From NCBI RefSeq assembly GCF_001742185.1, contig NZ_CP015750.1, forward strand, positions 3,348,001-3,412,000: a stretch of 64,000 bases of DNA, read 5' to 3'. Shown one piece after another: positions 39,018-48,140 of this stretch. The position numbers and the translations under genes were made by a program. The notes under the pieces are model-generated. The model made no database searches and was not told where the DNA came from. It worked only from the letters and a program-made list of their open reading frames with translations. Every line of letters starts with the position of its first letter. Positions within the stretch are counted from its first letter, which is position 1. The stretch is from Pectobacterium wasabiae CFBP 3304 (GTDB lineage: Bacteria > Pseudomonadota > Gammaproteobacteria > Enterobacterales > Enterobacteriaceae).

Positions 39018-39566
39018 TTATTTAATGGGATAACCAGTTAAAACATACCACTTGCCATGCCTCTTATTCATAATGGTCACCGCTCGCTGATTATCAGCAA
39101 TCGCAAAAGCAGGCGGGTTATTATTGCTGTCATAACCGTTACCTGCGTCACCCTTACCATCGCCCTTCAGGACCGTGTCGATCCGTTTAAACATTTGCCC
39201 ATCCTCCGGCGCGTTACAGAATTCGGTGATTTGTTTACCAACATGATCCCACATCACTTTTGCCGACGTCCACGCAGAAACAACCGGCCTCTGAGGACAA
39301 GGCGGATCCTGTAACCCCTGTGTACGCTGTGCCAGCCACGTTGTATTTTTATCAATATGGCAAGCGACCAGATGCCCGTCACTCTCTGCAGCATCCTGGG
39401 CTGCAGCCCACTCTGCCTCTGTTAGCCCATTGGTTCCGGGCAGCACACACGCGGCGCCGACCTTTGCAGCCATCGCCCCCGTCGAAAATAAAAACAGAGA
39501 TGCGGCAACAGCAGAAATAATGCTGTGCCTTTTAACGTTACGAAAAAAAACATGTTTAACAGACAT
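39018..39566 (-). CDS. Exported Cys-rich protein, possible RNase A-like toxin fold
   Basis: A 182-residue protein with a Sec signal peptide (about 1-33: basic start, SIISAVAASLFLFSTG core, AMA cleavage site). The mature part has four cysteines (40, 69, 90, 117), as expected for a disulfide-bonded periplasmic or secreted protein. Its last 80 residues contain DHVGK (His108) and end WYVLTGYPIK. CdiA toxin tips of the RNase A-like family (Yersinia kristensenii type) have an HVGK-like His and a C-terminal Thr-x-Tyr active site, matched here by Thr177 and Tyr179; the family Arg is not evident. The similarity is by eye only. ATG follows AGGAGATAACT. It lies 224 bases downstream of the holin-like genes on the same strand. 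Confidence 0.75.
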   Translation of the reverse strand: MSVKHVFFRNVKRHSIISAVAASLFLFSTGAMAAKVGAACVLPGTNGLTEAEWAAAQDAAESDGHLVACHIDKNTTWLAQRTQGLQDPPCPQRPVVSAWTSAKVMWDHVGKQITEFCNAPEDGQMFKRIDTVLKGDGKGDAGNGYDSNNNPPAFAIADNQRAVTIMNKRHGKWYVLTGYPIK

Positions 39567-39790
39567 AGTTATCTCCTATCAGTTGAATAAAAGTAGTGCG
39601 AACTTATCGCATGATGTTATATTTTTACATGGCAGAATATTTATAAAATAACCTGCCAGTAAGTGACAAATGGCCCGGTTATTTTATTGCGCAGTGAAAC
39701 ATTAACACTACCTGTGTTAATTATTGTGTTGAATGTGTTTTTAATAATATGGAGTTTATTCCCGTTTTAGTAAGATTGTTTATGAAGATA

Positions 39791-40093
39791 TTATCCCTCC
39801 TGTTTTTTTTCTTTATGCGTAAAGTCCAAGAAATAACAAATTGAAATAACGACGATGCCGACATCTTTTAATATCCAAAATGGTAACTCTTGCACCATTA
39901 ATACAACATTGAACAATAGATAGGGTAAGTTAAGGAAGCCCTGTGCGGTAAAGCCGAGAGCGGTAATTAATAATCCAATACGATACCACAAAGGAATATT
40001 AAGCATACGGCCGCTAAGTGCACTGATAAAAATCATTATTGCGGTCGTCATATCCACCAGAGTCAGCGCCCAAAATAAGAATTTCAATGTCAT
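39791..40093 (-). CDS. Small three-helix membrane protein (holin-like B)
   Basis: A 100-residue hydrophobic protein with predicted membrane helices at about 4-25, 33-54 and 74-92 and a charged tail (DFTHKEKKQEG). No sequence family was recognised. Its ATG overlaps the TGA of the preceding gene (ATGA), so the two small membrane proteins are co-translated. Size, three-helix topology and the nearby phage-type lysozyme suggest a holin or holin partner; that is inference from context. Confidence 0.75.
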   Translation of the reverse strand: MTLKFLFWALTLVDMTTAIMIFISALSGRMLNIPLWYRIGLLITALGFTAQGFLNLPYLLFNVVLMVQELPFWILKDVGIVVISICYFLDFTHKEKKQEG

Positions 40094-40506
40094 GATGACT
40101 CTTCCTGTTTCGAGCGTCGAGAAGTTCGGCGGCGTGGTGCAGCATTTCCTCCACGGACAACACGGTTTAACTCTCCGGCCACCTGCAAAATGTCATCTCC
40201 TTCGCGGCGATTGAAGAAGTTGGCCAGCCAGGCGATCATTCCAACACTGATCGCTCCAACAAAATAGCCAATCCCCATGGCAATATCGCTGTCTTGAAAG
40301 TTCATGCCCAACCAGCGCGCAATAAATCCACCCAGCATAAAGGTGGTGCTGACGCTGATAGCGCCGATGATCACTCCTGCGACAAGACGACCATGTTGAT
40401 AGAGTTTTTTCGGCTGCCAGAAAAATGACACGCTTAATCCGCCAAATAGCCCAGCGAGTGCGGCCAGGGCCTGGCTTAACATTTGGATACCATCAACGTA
40501 CATCAT
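40090..40506 (-). CDS. Small three-helix membrane protein (holin-like A)
   Basis: A 138-residue protein with helices at about 11-29 (ALAALAGLFGGLSVSFFW), 40-66 (LVAGVIIGAISVSTTFMLGG) and 73-99 (IAMGIGYFVGAISVGMIAWL), then a hydrophilic, strongly basic tail (RRRTSRRSKQ). This is the general architecture of phage holins: two or three small-residue-rich helices and a charged C-terminus. ATG 40506 follows AGGAGGGTAAT. It lies about 54 bases downstream of the barnase-fold gene. Function inferred from topology and context only. Confidence 0.78.
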   Translation of the reverse strand: MMYVDGIQMLSQALAALAGLFGGLSVSFFWQPKKLYQHGRLVAGVIIGAISVSTTFMLGGFIARWLGMNFQDSDIAMGIGYFVGAISVGMIAWLANFFNRREGDDILQVAGELNRVVRGGNAAPRRRTSRRSKQEESS

Positions 40507-40559
40507 ATTACCCTCCTAAACGGGTAGCCTCAGCGAATAAACTGAGGCCGCAATAGTGA

Positions 40560-41033
40560 CTATTGGCAAGGGCGAAGCGTGATCGTCGTGGCACCGTCAT
40601 CTGTTGTAAGATAGCGTATCGCGCTTTCTGGGCTGTAGATCAGTTGCTTGATACTGCGTAGACCACGCACGCTATCAATATCCGCGCTGTATAATTTGTC
40701 TTGGCTCGGCAGCGGCTTACCGGTCCAGACATCACCACCCAGTTGCTTTTTGTTCAAAGCCCAGATATTCCATAGCGAATCTTCCGCTTTACCGCTCCAT
40801 CCCAGTTTGGTGGCCTGCTCGCGAGTGACGTAATCTGTTGGCAGTACACCATCTCGATTCAGGGTTTTGAGCAGCATCGTCAGTTTCTTCTCATCCTGAA
40901 CGGTCTTCTTATTTTGCTCTGCCAACTGCTGGTTAGCCTCCTGCACCACCATGCTACACTGCGGAAAATCCGCGTAGGCAGACAGCGAGGTCAGCAAGCT
41001 GGCAAACGTTAATATTGGGAGATATCGTTTCAT
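40560..41033 (-). CDS. Exported barnase-fold protein lacking catalytic residues
   Basis: A 157-residue protein with a Sec signal peptide (MKRYLPILTFASLLTSLSAY, cleavage after Ala21). Residues 64-79 (LPTDYVTREQATKLGW), GGDVW at 99-103, YSADID at 115-120, LIYS at 131-134 and YLTTDDGATT at 141-150 align with barnase. The catalytic residues do not survive: barnase Glu73 aligns with Ser116, Arg87 with Gln130 and His102 with Asp146; Arg83 is kept (Arg126). Cys26 and Cys156 could form a disulfide. It is therefore a probable non-enzymatic member of the N1/T1 ribonuclease fold. The start was set at 41033 after AAGGGAA, 10 bases past the lysozyme gene. Confidence 0.85.
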   Translation of the reverse strand: MKRYLPILTFASLLTSLSAYADFPQCSMVVQEANQQLAEQNKKTVQDEKKLTMLLKTLNRDGVLPTDYVTREQATKLGWSGKAEDSLWNIWALNKKQLGGDVWTGKPLPSQDKLYSADIDSVRGLRSIKQLIYSPESAIRYLTTDDGATTITLRPCQ

Positions 41034-41043
41034 TAGTGTTCCC

Positions 41044-41508
41044 TTATGCATGATGATTAATGGGTGCCAGAAACAGCGTTCGTTCAGCATCACGCCGACG
41101 TGTCAGGCCAGCTAAAATTTTCCCACCCGCTTGATTCCAGCGCGGCAGTTGATCCGCCGCCTCCTGATACTGGCCTAGGTTAAGCAGGCGTAGCAATGTT
41201 GATTTCTGTAAATTGCCCAACCCGACATTGAAGGCGAAGGCCACCAGCGCATCGAACTGGTTCTGGTTCAGATCCACCGACACATACTTATGAACACCAC
41301 GCTCGGTCATCCTGAGATCCGCGCGCAGAAGATCTTCCGCTTCAGCTTTACTGAGCGTTCGGGGAAAATTTTCATTGGTCAAAATCAGATGTCCGTAGCC
41401 GATGGTCCATTTGCCTACGGCATCGCGGTATTTTTCCAGACTGAGCCCTTCAAAGGACTTGATTAGCGTTAGCCCGGCGGCACCGGTGTTCAGGGGGAGG
41501 TTAGCCAT
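41044..41508 (-). CDS. Phage-type lysozyme (GH24 endolysin)
   Basis: A 154-residue muramidase of the T4/P21 type. The catalytic Glu-x8-Asp-x5-Thr signature is intact: Glu20, Asp29 and Thr35 in KSFEGLSLEKYRDAVGKWTI, followed by GYGH. Other family segments are LLRADLRMTERGVHKYVSVD, FDALVAFAFNVGLG and GLTRRRDAERTLFL. There is no signal peptide or signal-anchor helix, so it would need a holin-like pore to reach the cell wall. ATG 41508 (MANLPLNTG) follows AGGAG and overlaps the end of the upstream DUF2589 gene by 8 bases; an upstream in-frame start is less likely. Confidence 0.93.
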   Translation of the reverse strand: MANLPLNTGAAGLTLIKSFEGLSLEKYRDAVGKWTIGYGHLILTNENFPRTLSKAEAEDLLRADLRMTERGVHKYVSVDLNQNQFDALVAFAFNVGLGNLQKSTLLRLLNLGQYQEAADQLPRWNQAGGKILAGLTRRRDAERTLFLAPINHHA

Positions 41509-42154
41509 TGTTATCGCTCCTGTCGATTGCTTGAGGGAGAACCAGCCTCGTGTACTCTTCAATAAGCCGCATCACACTCTCTGGCGGTTCCAATACTGTG
41601 AACTGCATTTCAATATCCACATGCCCGCTGTCGCGCCCGCTGACTTCGCGGCTTGGAGGAGACATGCTGACGTGAAAACGGCTGACTGCGTCGTCAGACG
41701 TGCCGGACAGCGCACTCTTCTGCTCCACGTCGTCAGCGCGAACGGTGAGAAAAACCTTCATTTTTTCCAGCATTAACCCGCGCGGCGTGGACAGCGCCAC
41801 TAGCGGCAGTTTGAAGTAATGCTGCTCATCCAGCTCCATTTCGATGATTTTCGGCACTAACCGCCCGTCGTCGCTGTGCTCAAAAAAAGGATCCAGCGCC
41901 TGCATGTACTGATGGGCGATCAGTTGGTTTGCCGCCGATGCTGCATGCTGCATACCACGCGTAATATCTGCCAGCGTCACCGGAATGCCACCAGAGCCAG
42001 ATGGCGGCGTTCCATCACCCGGCGGTAAGGGGGGATCCTGCGGTGGGTCGACAGGGGGGAGCCTAGTGCTCTCCTCTGGCTGTGGCGGCGAAGGTGGGGA
42101 ATCCGCTTTTGGTTCTGCGCCACGACTGCTGCGAAACCAGTCTTTCATTGGCAT
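41501..42154 (-). CDS. DUF2589 protein B with Pro-rich N-terminus
   Basis: A 217-residue cytoplasmic protein. Residues about 15-55 are a Pro/Asp/Gly-rich linker; from about 57 on it has the DUF2589 pattern (GIPVTLADITRGMQHAASAA, NQLIAHQYMQALDPFFE, then LKPLP-like VALSTPRGLMLEKMKVFLTV). No catalytic residues are recognised. It lies 57 bases after the first DUF2589 gene and overlaps the lysozyme gene. ATG 42154 has GGAGC upstream; Met at codon 3 is an alternative start. Function of the family is not known to me. Confidence 0.85.
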   Translation of the reverse strand: MPMKDWFRSSRGAEPKADSPPSPPQPEESTRLPPVDPPQDPPLPPGDGTPPSGSGGIPVTLADITRGMQHAASAANQLIAHQYMQALDPFFEHSDDGRLVPKIIEMELDEQHYFKLPLVALSTPRGLMLEKMKVFLTVRADDVEQKSALSGTSDDAVSRFHVSMSPPSREVSGRDSGHVDIEMQFTVLEPPESVMRLIEEYTRLVLPQAIDRSDNNG

Positions 42155-42211
42155 AGCGTGCTCCGTGAAAAATGAGGCTGCCTGGCAGCCTCAGAGTGGA
42201 TATTAGTGCGA

Positions 42212-42832
42212 TTACGCCGAGGCTTTTTCTGCGGCGGTGAGCGTTGGGGTATAGGTATGAAGTTTTTCCGCTTCAGACGGTAGGACTGCCGGGCGCGTTG
42301 CGGCATCCGTCAGGAAATCAATCACACGCATCAGAGCTTCCGGCGGTGGCTGACGTTTTACCTGGGTATGGATGCTGTATTTCGCACGGGTATCGCTGGA
42401 GCGGGTTTGCTGTGCTTTATGCGAGACGCGTCCCGTGATTTTCACGCTGAATGGCCCCCAACCAACGGATGCTTCTAGCGATGCTTCCGCGTTGGTTTCG
42501 CTGTTGCTGGATGCGCTCTGGGAGACTTCCAGCTCGAAGTCGATAGTGCCTTCTTCGATGCTGATATTGGGGTGGGAGATCGCCGCCAGCAGTGGGATGC
42601 GCATGGTCTTTTTCATCACACCCTGGATGACGCCCTTATCATCGACCACGGTTTCGTCGTAATCAAACTGCACCGACTCCGCCTTACCATCCTTGATACA
42701 TACAGAGAGCAGAAAGTCGGCGTACGCCTTACTCGCCTGTACCTGCGCTTTGATCATTGCCTGTAGTGGGCCGCCAATCATGTGCTCCAGCGGCAGTGCA
42801 TTAATGACTGAACCAATAAATTGTGAATCCAT
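42212..42832 (-). CDS. DUF2589 protein A
   Basis: A 206-residue protein with the family start FIGSVINALPLEHMIGGPLQ, then AMIKAQVQASKAYADFLLSV, a beta-rich middle (FELEVSQSASSNSETNAEAS, a Ser/Ala/Asn-rich strand resembling a pore or coat segment) and a C-terminal VIDFLTDA region. No signal peptide. It is the first clear gene of the leftward cassette; ATG 42832 follows AGGAG. That two diverged DUF2589 paralogues stand together suggests a hetero-oligomer; this is inference. Confidence 0.85.
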   Translation of the reverse strand: MDSQFIGSVINALPLEHMIGGPLQAMIKAQVQASKAYADFLLSVCIKDGKAESVQFDYDETVVDDKGVIQGVMKKTMRIPLLAAISHPNISIEEGTIDFELEVSQSASSNSETNAEASLEASVGWGPFSVKITGRVSHKAQQTRSSDTRAKYSIHTQVKRQPPPEALMRVIDFLTDAATRPAVLPSEAEKLHTYTPTLTAAEKASA

Positions 42833-42890
42833 AATGCATACTCCTATGGGTTGTTACGAAAATATCGCGCTGCGAATTCGCAAACCCACA

Positions 42891-43079
42891 TTACTCGGCG
42901 ATGGGGTATGAAAATATTGGCCGTATAGGGGAAGAAAACGGGGGAAATGGCATAGGGCAGAAGACTGGGGGAATGGTCAGATCAACGCTGGCACCACGTG
43001 GCTGATGTAAGAAGAGCGCCCCGTTGGGGATGAGGCCGAGATCCACCTCAAGCCGAAAATAGGTGCTGACTGGCAACAG
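42891..43079 (-). CDS. Possible small Pro-rich protein ahead of the DUF2589 genes
   Basis: A 62-63 residue frame (MLLPVSTYFRLEVDLGLIPN, GALFLHQPRGASVDLTIPP, then a Pro/Phe-rich end FPPFSSPIRPIFSYPIAE). Its first half looks coding and its composition matches the cassette, but there is no Shine-Dalgarno sequence and no family was recognised. It ends about 58 bases upstream of DUF2589 gene A on the same strand. Confidence 0.25.
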   Translation of the reverse strand: MLPVSTYFRLEVDLGLIPNGALFLHQPRGASVDLTIPPVFCPMPFPPFSSPIRPIFSYPIAE

Positions 43080-43091
43080 CATGGTTAACAA

Positions 43092-43762
43092 AAGCGTTGT
43101 AGTGCAAGTTGTGTTGTTACATTAGGTGTGTGAAAGGAGAATTCACCTGCGGTTTGGTAAAAAATACAGCGCACTCGTCAGCAATAAAAAATAAAAATTT
43201 GACATAAAATAAAAGATGAGGGAAACGATTAAATAATCGATAACGAGAAGTAGCAATTATATTGCTGAATTAATTTTAATTAAACCTAAAAGTCACATTG
43301 CATTAACAATGAGTGTGATAAGGAAATTAATGCAACGCGACAATCACGAGAAAAGCGTTAAATTGTTTTAGATCAAAAAACGCCTCTGGATATAATTTCT
43401 GAAATAGGCTTAAATTGCGCGAGGTCAATTATCGCCTTTCATGCTGTTTGGTGGAAAAGTTGATTTGAAGCCAAAAACCTAGTCTAGGTCACGTAAAAAC
43501 CTATTTATTGTAGGGGATTACAGGCGTAATATACGGTTACCTCCTTACGGGGTACGTTATTTGTAATACTTGTGATTTATCTTGAGCTTGCTGTCGGGGG
43601 ACGTCACGATGTGACTGCCTTGATGAACGGTATTTTTAGCGTTTGTTACAGCCGATGTTAAAGCAATTCTTGTTGTGTTCTTTTTGGGTGTAATGGCCGA
43701 ATGTTTGGCGGCTTGTCAGCGTTTGCAAGCTAATCCCTTCCTGCGAGGAGCAAGGAGTCAAA
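43092..43762. promoter_or_regulatory. cydA upstream control region
   Basis: About 670 AT-rich bases with no gene. It should hold the rightward cydAB promoters and, at its left end, the leftward promoter of the DUF2589-lysozyme cassette. The clearest element is an FNR-like site at 43363-43376, with TATAAT just downstream (43391-43396). In E. coli this region is long too and is controlled by ArcA, Fnr and H-NS. Confidence 0.6.
43363..43376. promoter_or_regulatory. FNR-like site in the cydA promoter region
   Basis: TTGTTTTAGATCAA matches the FNR consensus TTGAT-N4-ATCAA at 9 of 10 positions. TATAAT at 43391-43396 would start transcription near 43403, placing the site across the -35 region, where Fnr would repress, as it does at E. 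coli cydAB under strict anaerobiosis. Confidence 0.5.
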
Positions 43763-45331
43763 ATGTTTGATGTAGTCGAACTGTCACGTTTACAGTTTGC
43801 CTTAACTGCAATGTACCATTTTCTATTCGTACCATTAACGCTGGGGATGGCGTTTTTGCTGGCGATTATGGAAACGGTATATGTGCTGTCCGGCAAACAA
43901 ATCTATAAAGATATGACTAAATTCTGGGGCAAGTTATTCGCAATTAACTTTGCTCTTGGGGTCGCTACCGGATTGACCATGGAGTTTCAATTCGGGACCA
44001 ACTGGTCATATTTCTCTCACTACGTCGGGGATATTTTCGGCGCGCCGCTGGCTATTGAAGGCTTGATGGCATTCTTCCTGGAATCGACCTTTGTTGGCTT
44101 GTTCTTCTTCGGCTGGGACCGTTTAGGAAAAGTGCAGCATATGGCCGTTACCTGGCTGGTCGCATTGGGCTCTAACTTCTCTGCACTGTGGATTCTGGTC
44201 GCCAATGGCTGGATGCAAAACCCCATCGCATCAGATTTCAATTTCGAAACCATGCGTATGGAAATGGTGAGCTTCGCTGACCTAGTGCTGAACCCGGTTG
44301 CTCAGGTGAAATTCGTTCACACGGTGGCAGCAGGTTACTGTACCGGCGCGATGTTCATTCTGGGCATCAGTTCCTACTATCTGTTGAAAGGCCGCGATGT
44401 TGCGTTTGCCAAGCGTTCATTTGCTATCGCAGCAAGCTTCGGTCTGGCTTCTGTTCTGTCCGTTATTGTACTGGGTGATGAATCCGGTTATGAAATGGGT
44501 GACGTGCAGAAAACCAAACTGGCAGCGATTGAAGCCGAATGGGAAACACAACCGGCTCCCGCATCCTTTACGCTGTTCGGTATCCCGAACCAGGATACGA
44601 TGGAAAATAACTATGCCATCAAGATTCCTTACGCTTTGGGGTTAATTGCCACGCGTTCTACTGACAAAGAAGTCACCGGTCTGAAAGAGCTGATGGCGAT
44701 GCATGAAGTGCGTATTCGTAATGGTATGCAGGCTTATCACCTGCTGGAAGAATTACGCGCAGGCAATACCGACCCTGAGGTTAAAAAAGCGTTCGAGCAG
44801 TCTAAGCAAGATTTGGGCTACGGACTGTTGCTGAAACGCTATACGCCGAAAGTCTCTGATGCGACGGAAACTCAGATTAAACAGGCGGTTAAAGATTCTA
44901 TCCCACGCGTTGCGCCGCTGTATTTCTCTTTCCGTATCATGGTAGGCAGCGGCATTCTGATGCTGTTGATCATTGGCCTGTCTTTCTGGACTGTTCTGCG
45001 TGGCAAAATTGGTCAGAGACGCTGGCTGCACCGCATCGCACTGTATGGTATTCCGCTGCCGTGGATTGCTATCGAAGCCGGCTGGTTTGTGGCTGAATAT
45101 GGCCGCCAACCTTGGGCCATCGGTGAAATCCTGCCAACGGCTGTCGCGACCTCATCGCTGACAGCAGGGGATATTCTGTTCTCAATGGGGCTGATCTGTG
45201 GTCTGTATACGCTCTTCCTGGTTGCAGAAATGTATCTGATGTTCAAATACGCACGTCTGGGGCCGAGCAGCCTGAGAACAGGGCGTTACCATTTTGAACA
45301 ACCTATAGCGGCTGCGCAGGAAGCACGGTAA
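43763..45331 (+). CDS. cydA: Cytochrome bd-I ubiquinol oxidase subunit I
   Basis: Quinol-oxidising, haem-bearing subunit of the high-affinity terminal oxidase. 522 residues, as in E. coli. Elements: N-terminal [20 protein letters not shown] with a haem-ligand His, GRxP-type fourth-helix segments, the long periplasmic Q-loop (about 255-390, [20 protein letters not shown] at its start), and [20 protein letters not shown] carrying the haem-ligand Met. ATG 43763 follows GGAG. cydB lies 13 bases downstream. Confidence 0.98.
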   Translation: MFDVVELSRLQFALTAMYHFLFVPLTLGMAFLLAIMETVYVLSGKQIYKDMTKFWGKLFAINFALGVATGLTMEFQFGTNWSYFSHYVGDIFGAPLAIEGLMAFFLESTFVGLFFFGWDRLGKVQHMAVTWLVALGSNFSALWILVANGWMQNPIASDFNFETMRMEMVSFADLVLNPVAQVKFVHTVAAGYCTGAMFILGISSYYLLKGRDVAFAKRSFAIAASFGLASVLSVIVLGDESGYEMGDVQKTKLAAIEAEWETQPAPASFTLFGIPNQDTMENNYAIKIPYALGLIATRSTDKEVTGLKELMAMHEVRIRNGMQAYHLLEELRAGNTDPEVKKAFEQSKQDLGYGLLLKRYTPKVSDATETQIKQAVKDSIPRVAPLYFSFRIMVGSGILMLLIIGLSFWTVLRGKIGQRRWLHRIALYGIPLPWIAIEAGWFVAEYGRQPWAIGEILPTAVATSSLTAGDILFSMGLICGLYTLFLVAEMYLMFKYARLGPSSLRTGRYHFEQPIAAAQEAR

Positions 45332-45344
45332 ACAGGAGTCCACT

Positions 45345-46484
45345 ATGTTTGAATATGAAGTCTTACGTTTTATCTGGTGGCTGTTGATCGGTATTTTACT
45401 GATTGGCTTCGCTATCACGGATGGTTTTGACATGGGCGTGGGCATTCTGGTCCGTCTGATGGGGCGTGGGGATACCGAACGTCGTGTCATGATAAACAGC
45501 ATTGCACCACACTGGGACGGTAACCAGGTCTGGCTAATCACCGCAGGTGGCGCGTTGTTCGCGGCCTGGCCGATGGTTTACGCCGCCGCGTTCTCCGGTT
45601 TCTACATTGCTATGATTTTGGTACTGGCATCACTATTCTTCCGTCCTGTCGGCTTCGATTACCGTTCAAAAATTGAAGATCCGCGCTGGCGGGGAATGTG
45701 GGACTGGGGCATCTTCATCGGTAGCTTTGTCCCGCCGGTTGTCATTGGTGTGGCGTTTGGCAACCTGTTGCAGGGTGTACCGTTCCACGTCGATGAATAT
45801 CTGCGTCTTTACTACACTGGAAACTTCTTCCAACTGCTGAATCCGTTTGGCTTGTTGGCTGGTGTTGTTAGTCTGACAATGATTCTTACTCAGGGTGCAA
45901 CCTACCTGATGATGCGGACCACGGGCGACCTGCACGTGCGTTCCAAGTCCGCCGCGCAGATTTCCGCGCTGGTGATGATGGTGACGTTTGCTCTGGCTGG
46001 CGTCTGGGTGATTTACGGTATTGATGGTTATGTGGTGACGTCGGCGATTAACACCGCGGCTGAGTCTAACCCACTGCGTAAAGAAGTCGTTCAGCAGGCG
46101 GGAGCCTGGTTGGTCAACTTCAATAACCATCCGGTGTTGTGGGCTATCCCAGTGCTGGGCGTGGTGTTGCCAGTGCTGACTACCCTCATGGCGCGTGCAG
46201 AGAAAGGAGCGTGGGCATTTTTGTTCTCTTCTCTGACTATCGCTTGTGTGATTCTGACTGCCGGGGTTGCCATGTTCCCGTTCATTATGCCGTCAGTCAC
46301 CGTGCCTAACGTCAGCTTGACGGTATGGGATGCGACATCAAGCCTGCTGACGTTGAAAGTGATGACCGTAGTTGCGATGATTTTCGTTCCTATCGTGCTT
46401 TCTTATACCGCATGGTGCTACTACAAGATGTTCGGTCGTATTACCAAAGAGCAGATTGAGCAAAACACTCACTCTATGTACTAA
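45345..46484 (+). CDS. cydB: Cytochrome bd-I ubiquinol oxidase subunit II
   Basis: Second large subunit of cytochrome bd, membrane partner of CydA. 379 residues, as in E. coli, with eight or nine membrane helices. Characteristic segments: RFIWWLLIGILLIGFAITDG, FDMGVGILVRLMG, NSIAPHWDGNQVWLITAGGA and FYRPVGFDYR-like FFRPVGFDYRSKIEDPRWRG. It is part of cydABX-ybgE. Confidence 0.98.
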   Translation: MFEYEVLRFIWWLLIGILLIGFAITDGFDMGVGILVRLMGRGDTERRVMINSIAPHWDGNQVWLITAGGALFAAWPMVYAAAFSGFYIAMILVLASLFFRPVGFDYRSKIEDPRWRGMWDWGIFIGSFVPPVVIGVAFGNLLQGVPFHVDEYLRLYYTGNFFQLLNPFGLLAGVVSLTMILTQGATYLMMRTTGDLHVRSKSAAQISALVMMVTFALAGVWVIYGIDGYVVTSAINTAAESNPLRKEVVQQAGAWLVNFNNHPVLWAIPVLGVVLPVLTTLMARAEKGAWAFLFSSLTIACVILTAGVAMFPFIMPSVTVPNVSLTVWDATSSLLTLKVMTVVAMIFVPIVLSYTAWCYYKMFGRITKEQIEQNTHSMY

Positions 46485-46500
46485 GTAAGGAGCTTAATTT

Positions 46501-46617
46501 ATGTGGTATTTTGCCTGGATACTCGGAACGCTTCTTGCTTGCTCACTGGGGATCATCACGGCCCTGGCTATCGAGCAGAGTGAGGCAAGCAAAGCGGTTG
46601 AAGACGATAAGCAATGA
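46501..46617 (+). CDS. cydX: Cytochrome bd-I accessory subunit CydX
   Basis: A 38-residue single-span peptide: MWYFAWILGTLLACSLGIIT, then ALAIEQSEASKAVEDDKQ. E. coli CydX (YbgT) is 37 residues with the same MWYFAWILGTLLAC start. It binds CydA near the haem site and is needed for stable oxidase activity. ATG follows AAGGAG; the TGA overlaps the ybgE ATG (ATGA). Confidence 0.97.
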   Translation: MWYFAWILGTLLACSLGIITALAIEQSEASKAVEDDKQ

Positions 46618-46907
46618 ATGATCTGGCCGATAGACTCTATCGCCTGATGGATAAGAGCCCGTTAAGGGCTCTTTCCCTTATCATGGCGTTGCTACTGGCT
46701 GGCTGTGTATTCTGGGATCCGACGCGCTTTGCTGCGCGGACCAGTGAACTCGCGGTTTGGCAGGGGCTGCTGTTGATTTGGGCCGTTTGCGCTGGCGTTG
46801 TCCATGGCGTTGGTTTCCGTCCACATCGCCTGCTTTGGCGCGCGTTTTTCGCACCACTTCCCGCCTTTGTGATCCTGTGCGCAGGATTGTACTATTTCTT
46901 TGGTTAA
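46614..46907 (+). CDS. ybgE: Cyd operon membrane protein YbgE
   Basis: A 97-residue inner-membrane protein with three helices (about 19-33, 43-60 and 75-96; LSLIMALLLAGCVFWDPTRF, LLLIWAVCAGVVHGVGFRPH, FFAPLPAFVILCAGLYYFFG). YbgE accompanies cydABX throughout the Enterobacterales; its function is not established. Its ATG overlaps the cydX stop. A hairpin follows 22 bases after the stop. Confidence 0.94.
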   Translation: MNDLADRLYRLMDKSPLRALSLIMALLLAGCVFWDPTRFAARTSELAVWQGLLLIWAVCAGVVHGVGFRPHRLLWRAFFAPLPAFVILCAGLYYFFG

Positions 46908-46929
46908 AATAGTCTCCCATTCCATTTAG

Positions 46930-46953
46930 TTATGGGTTGCTTGCGACCCATAA
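46930..46953 (+). terminator. Hairpin terminator after the cyd operon
   Basis: TTATGGGT / ACCCATAA with a short TGCTTGCG loop, followed by TTATTTTCTTT. It separates the cydABX-ybgE unit from ybgC-tol. Confidence 0.65.
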
Positions 46954-47040
46954 TTATTTTCTTTCCGCTGTCACAATCCATTCCAAACCTCATTTCTCTT
47001 GCGTATAGTAGCGAGGTTTAATGCATTACCGGGATGTAGA

Positions 47041-48128
<1,088 letters not shown>

Positions 48129-48140
48129 TCAGGGGGGATC

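Noticed and set aside
39018..42832. Interpretation as an ordinary prophage remnant
   Set aside because: No integrase, capsid, tail or repressor genes, no tRNA att site nearby, and genes are intact and tightly ordered; a remnant origin of the lysozyme alone remains possible.
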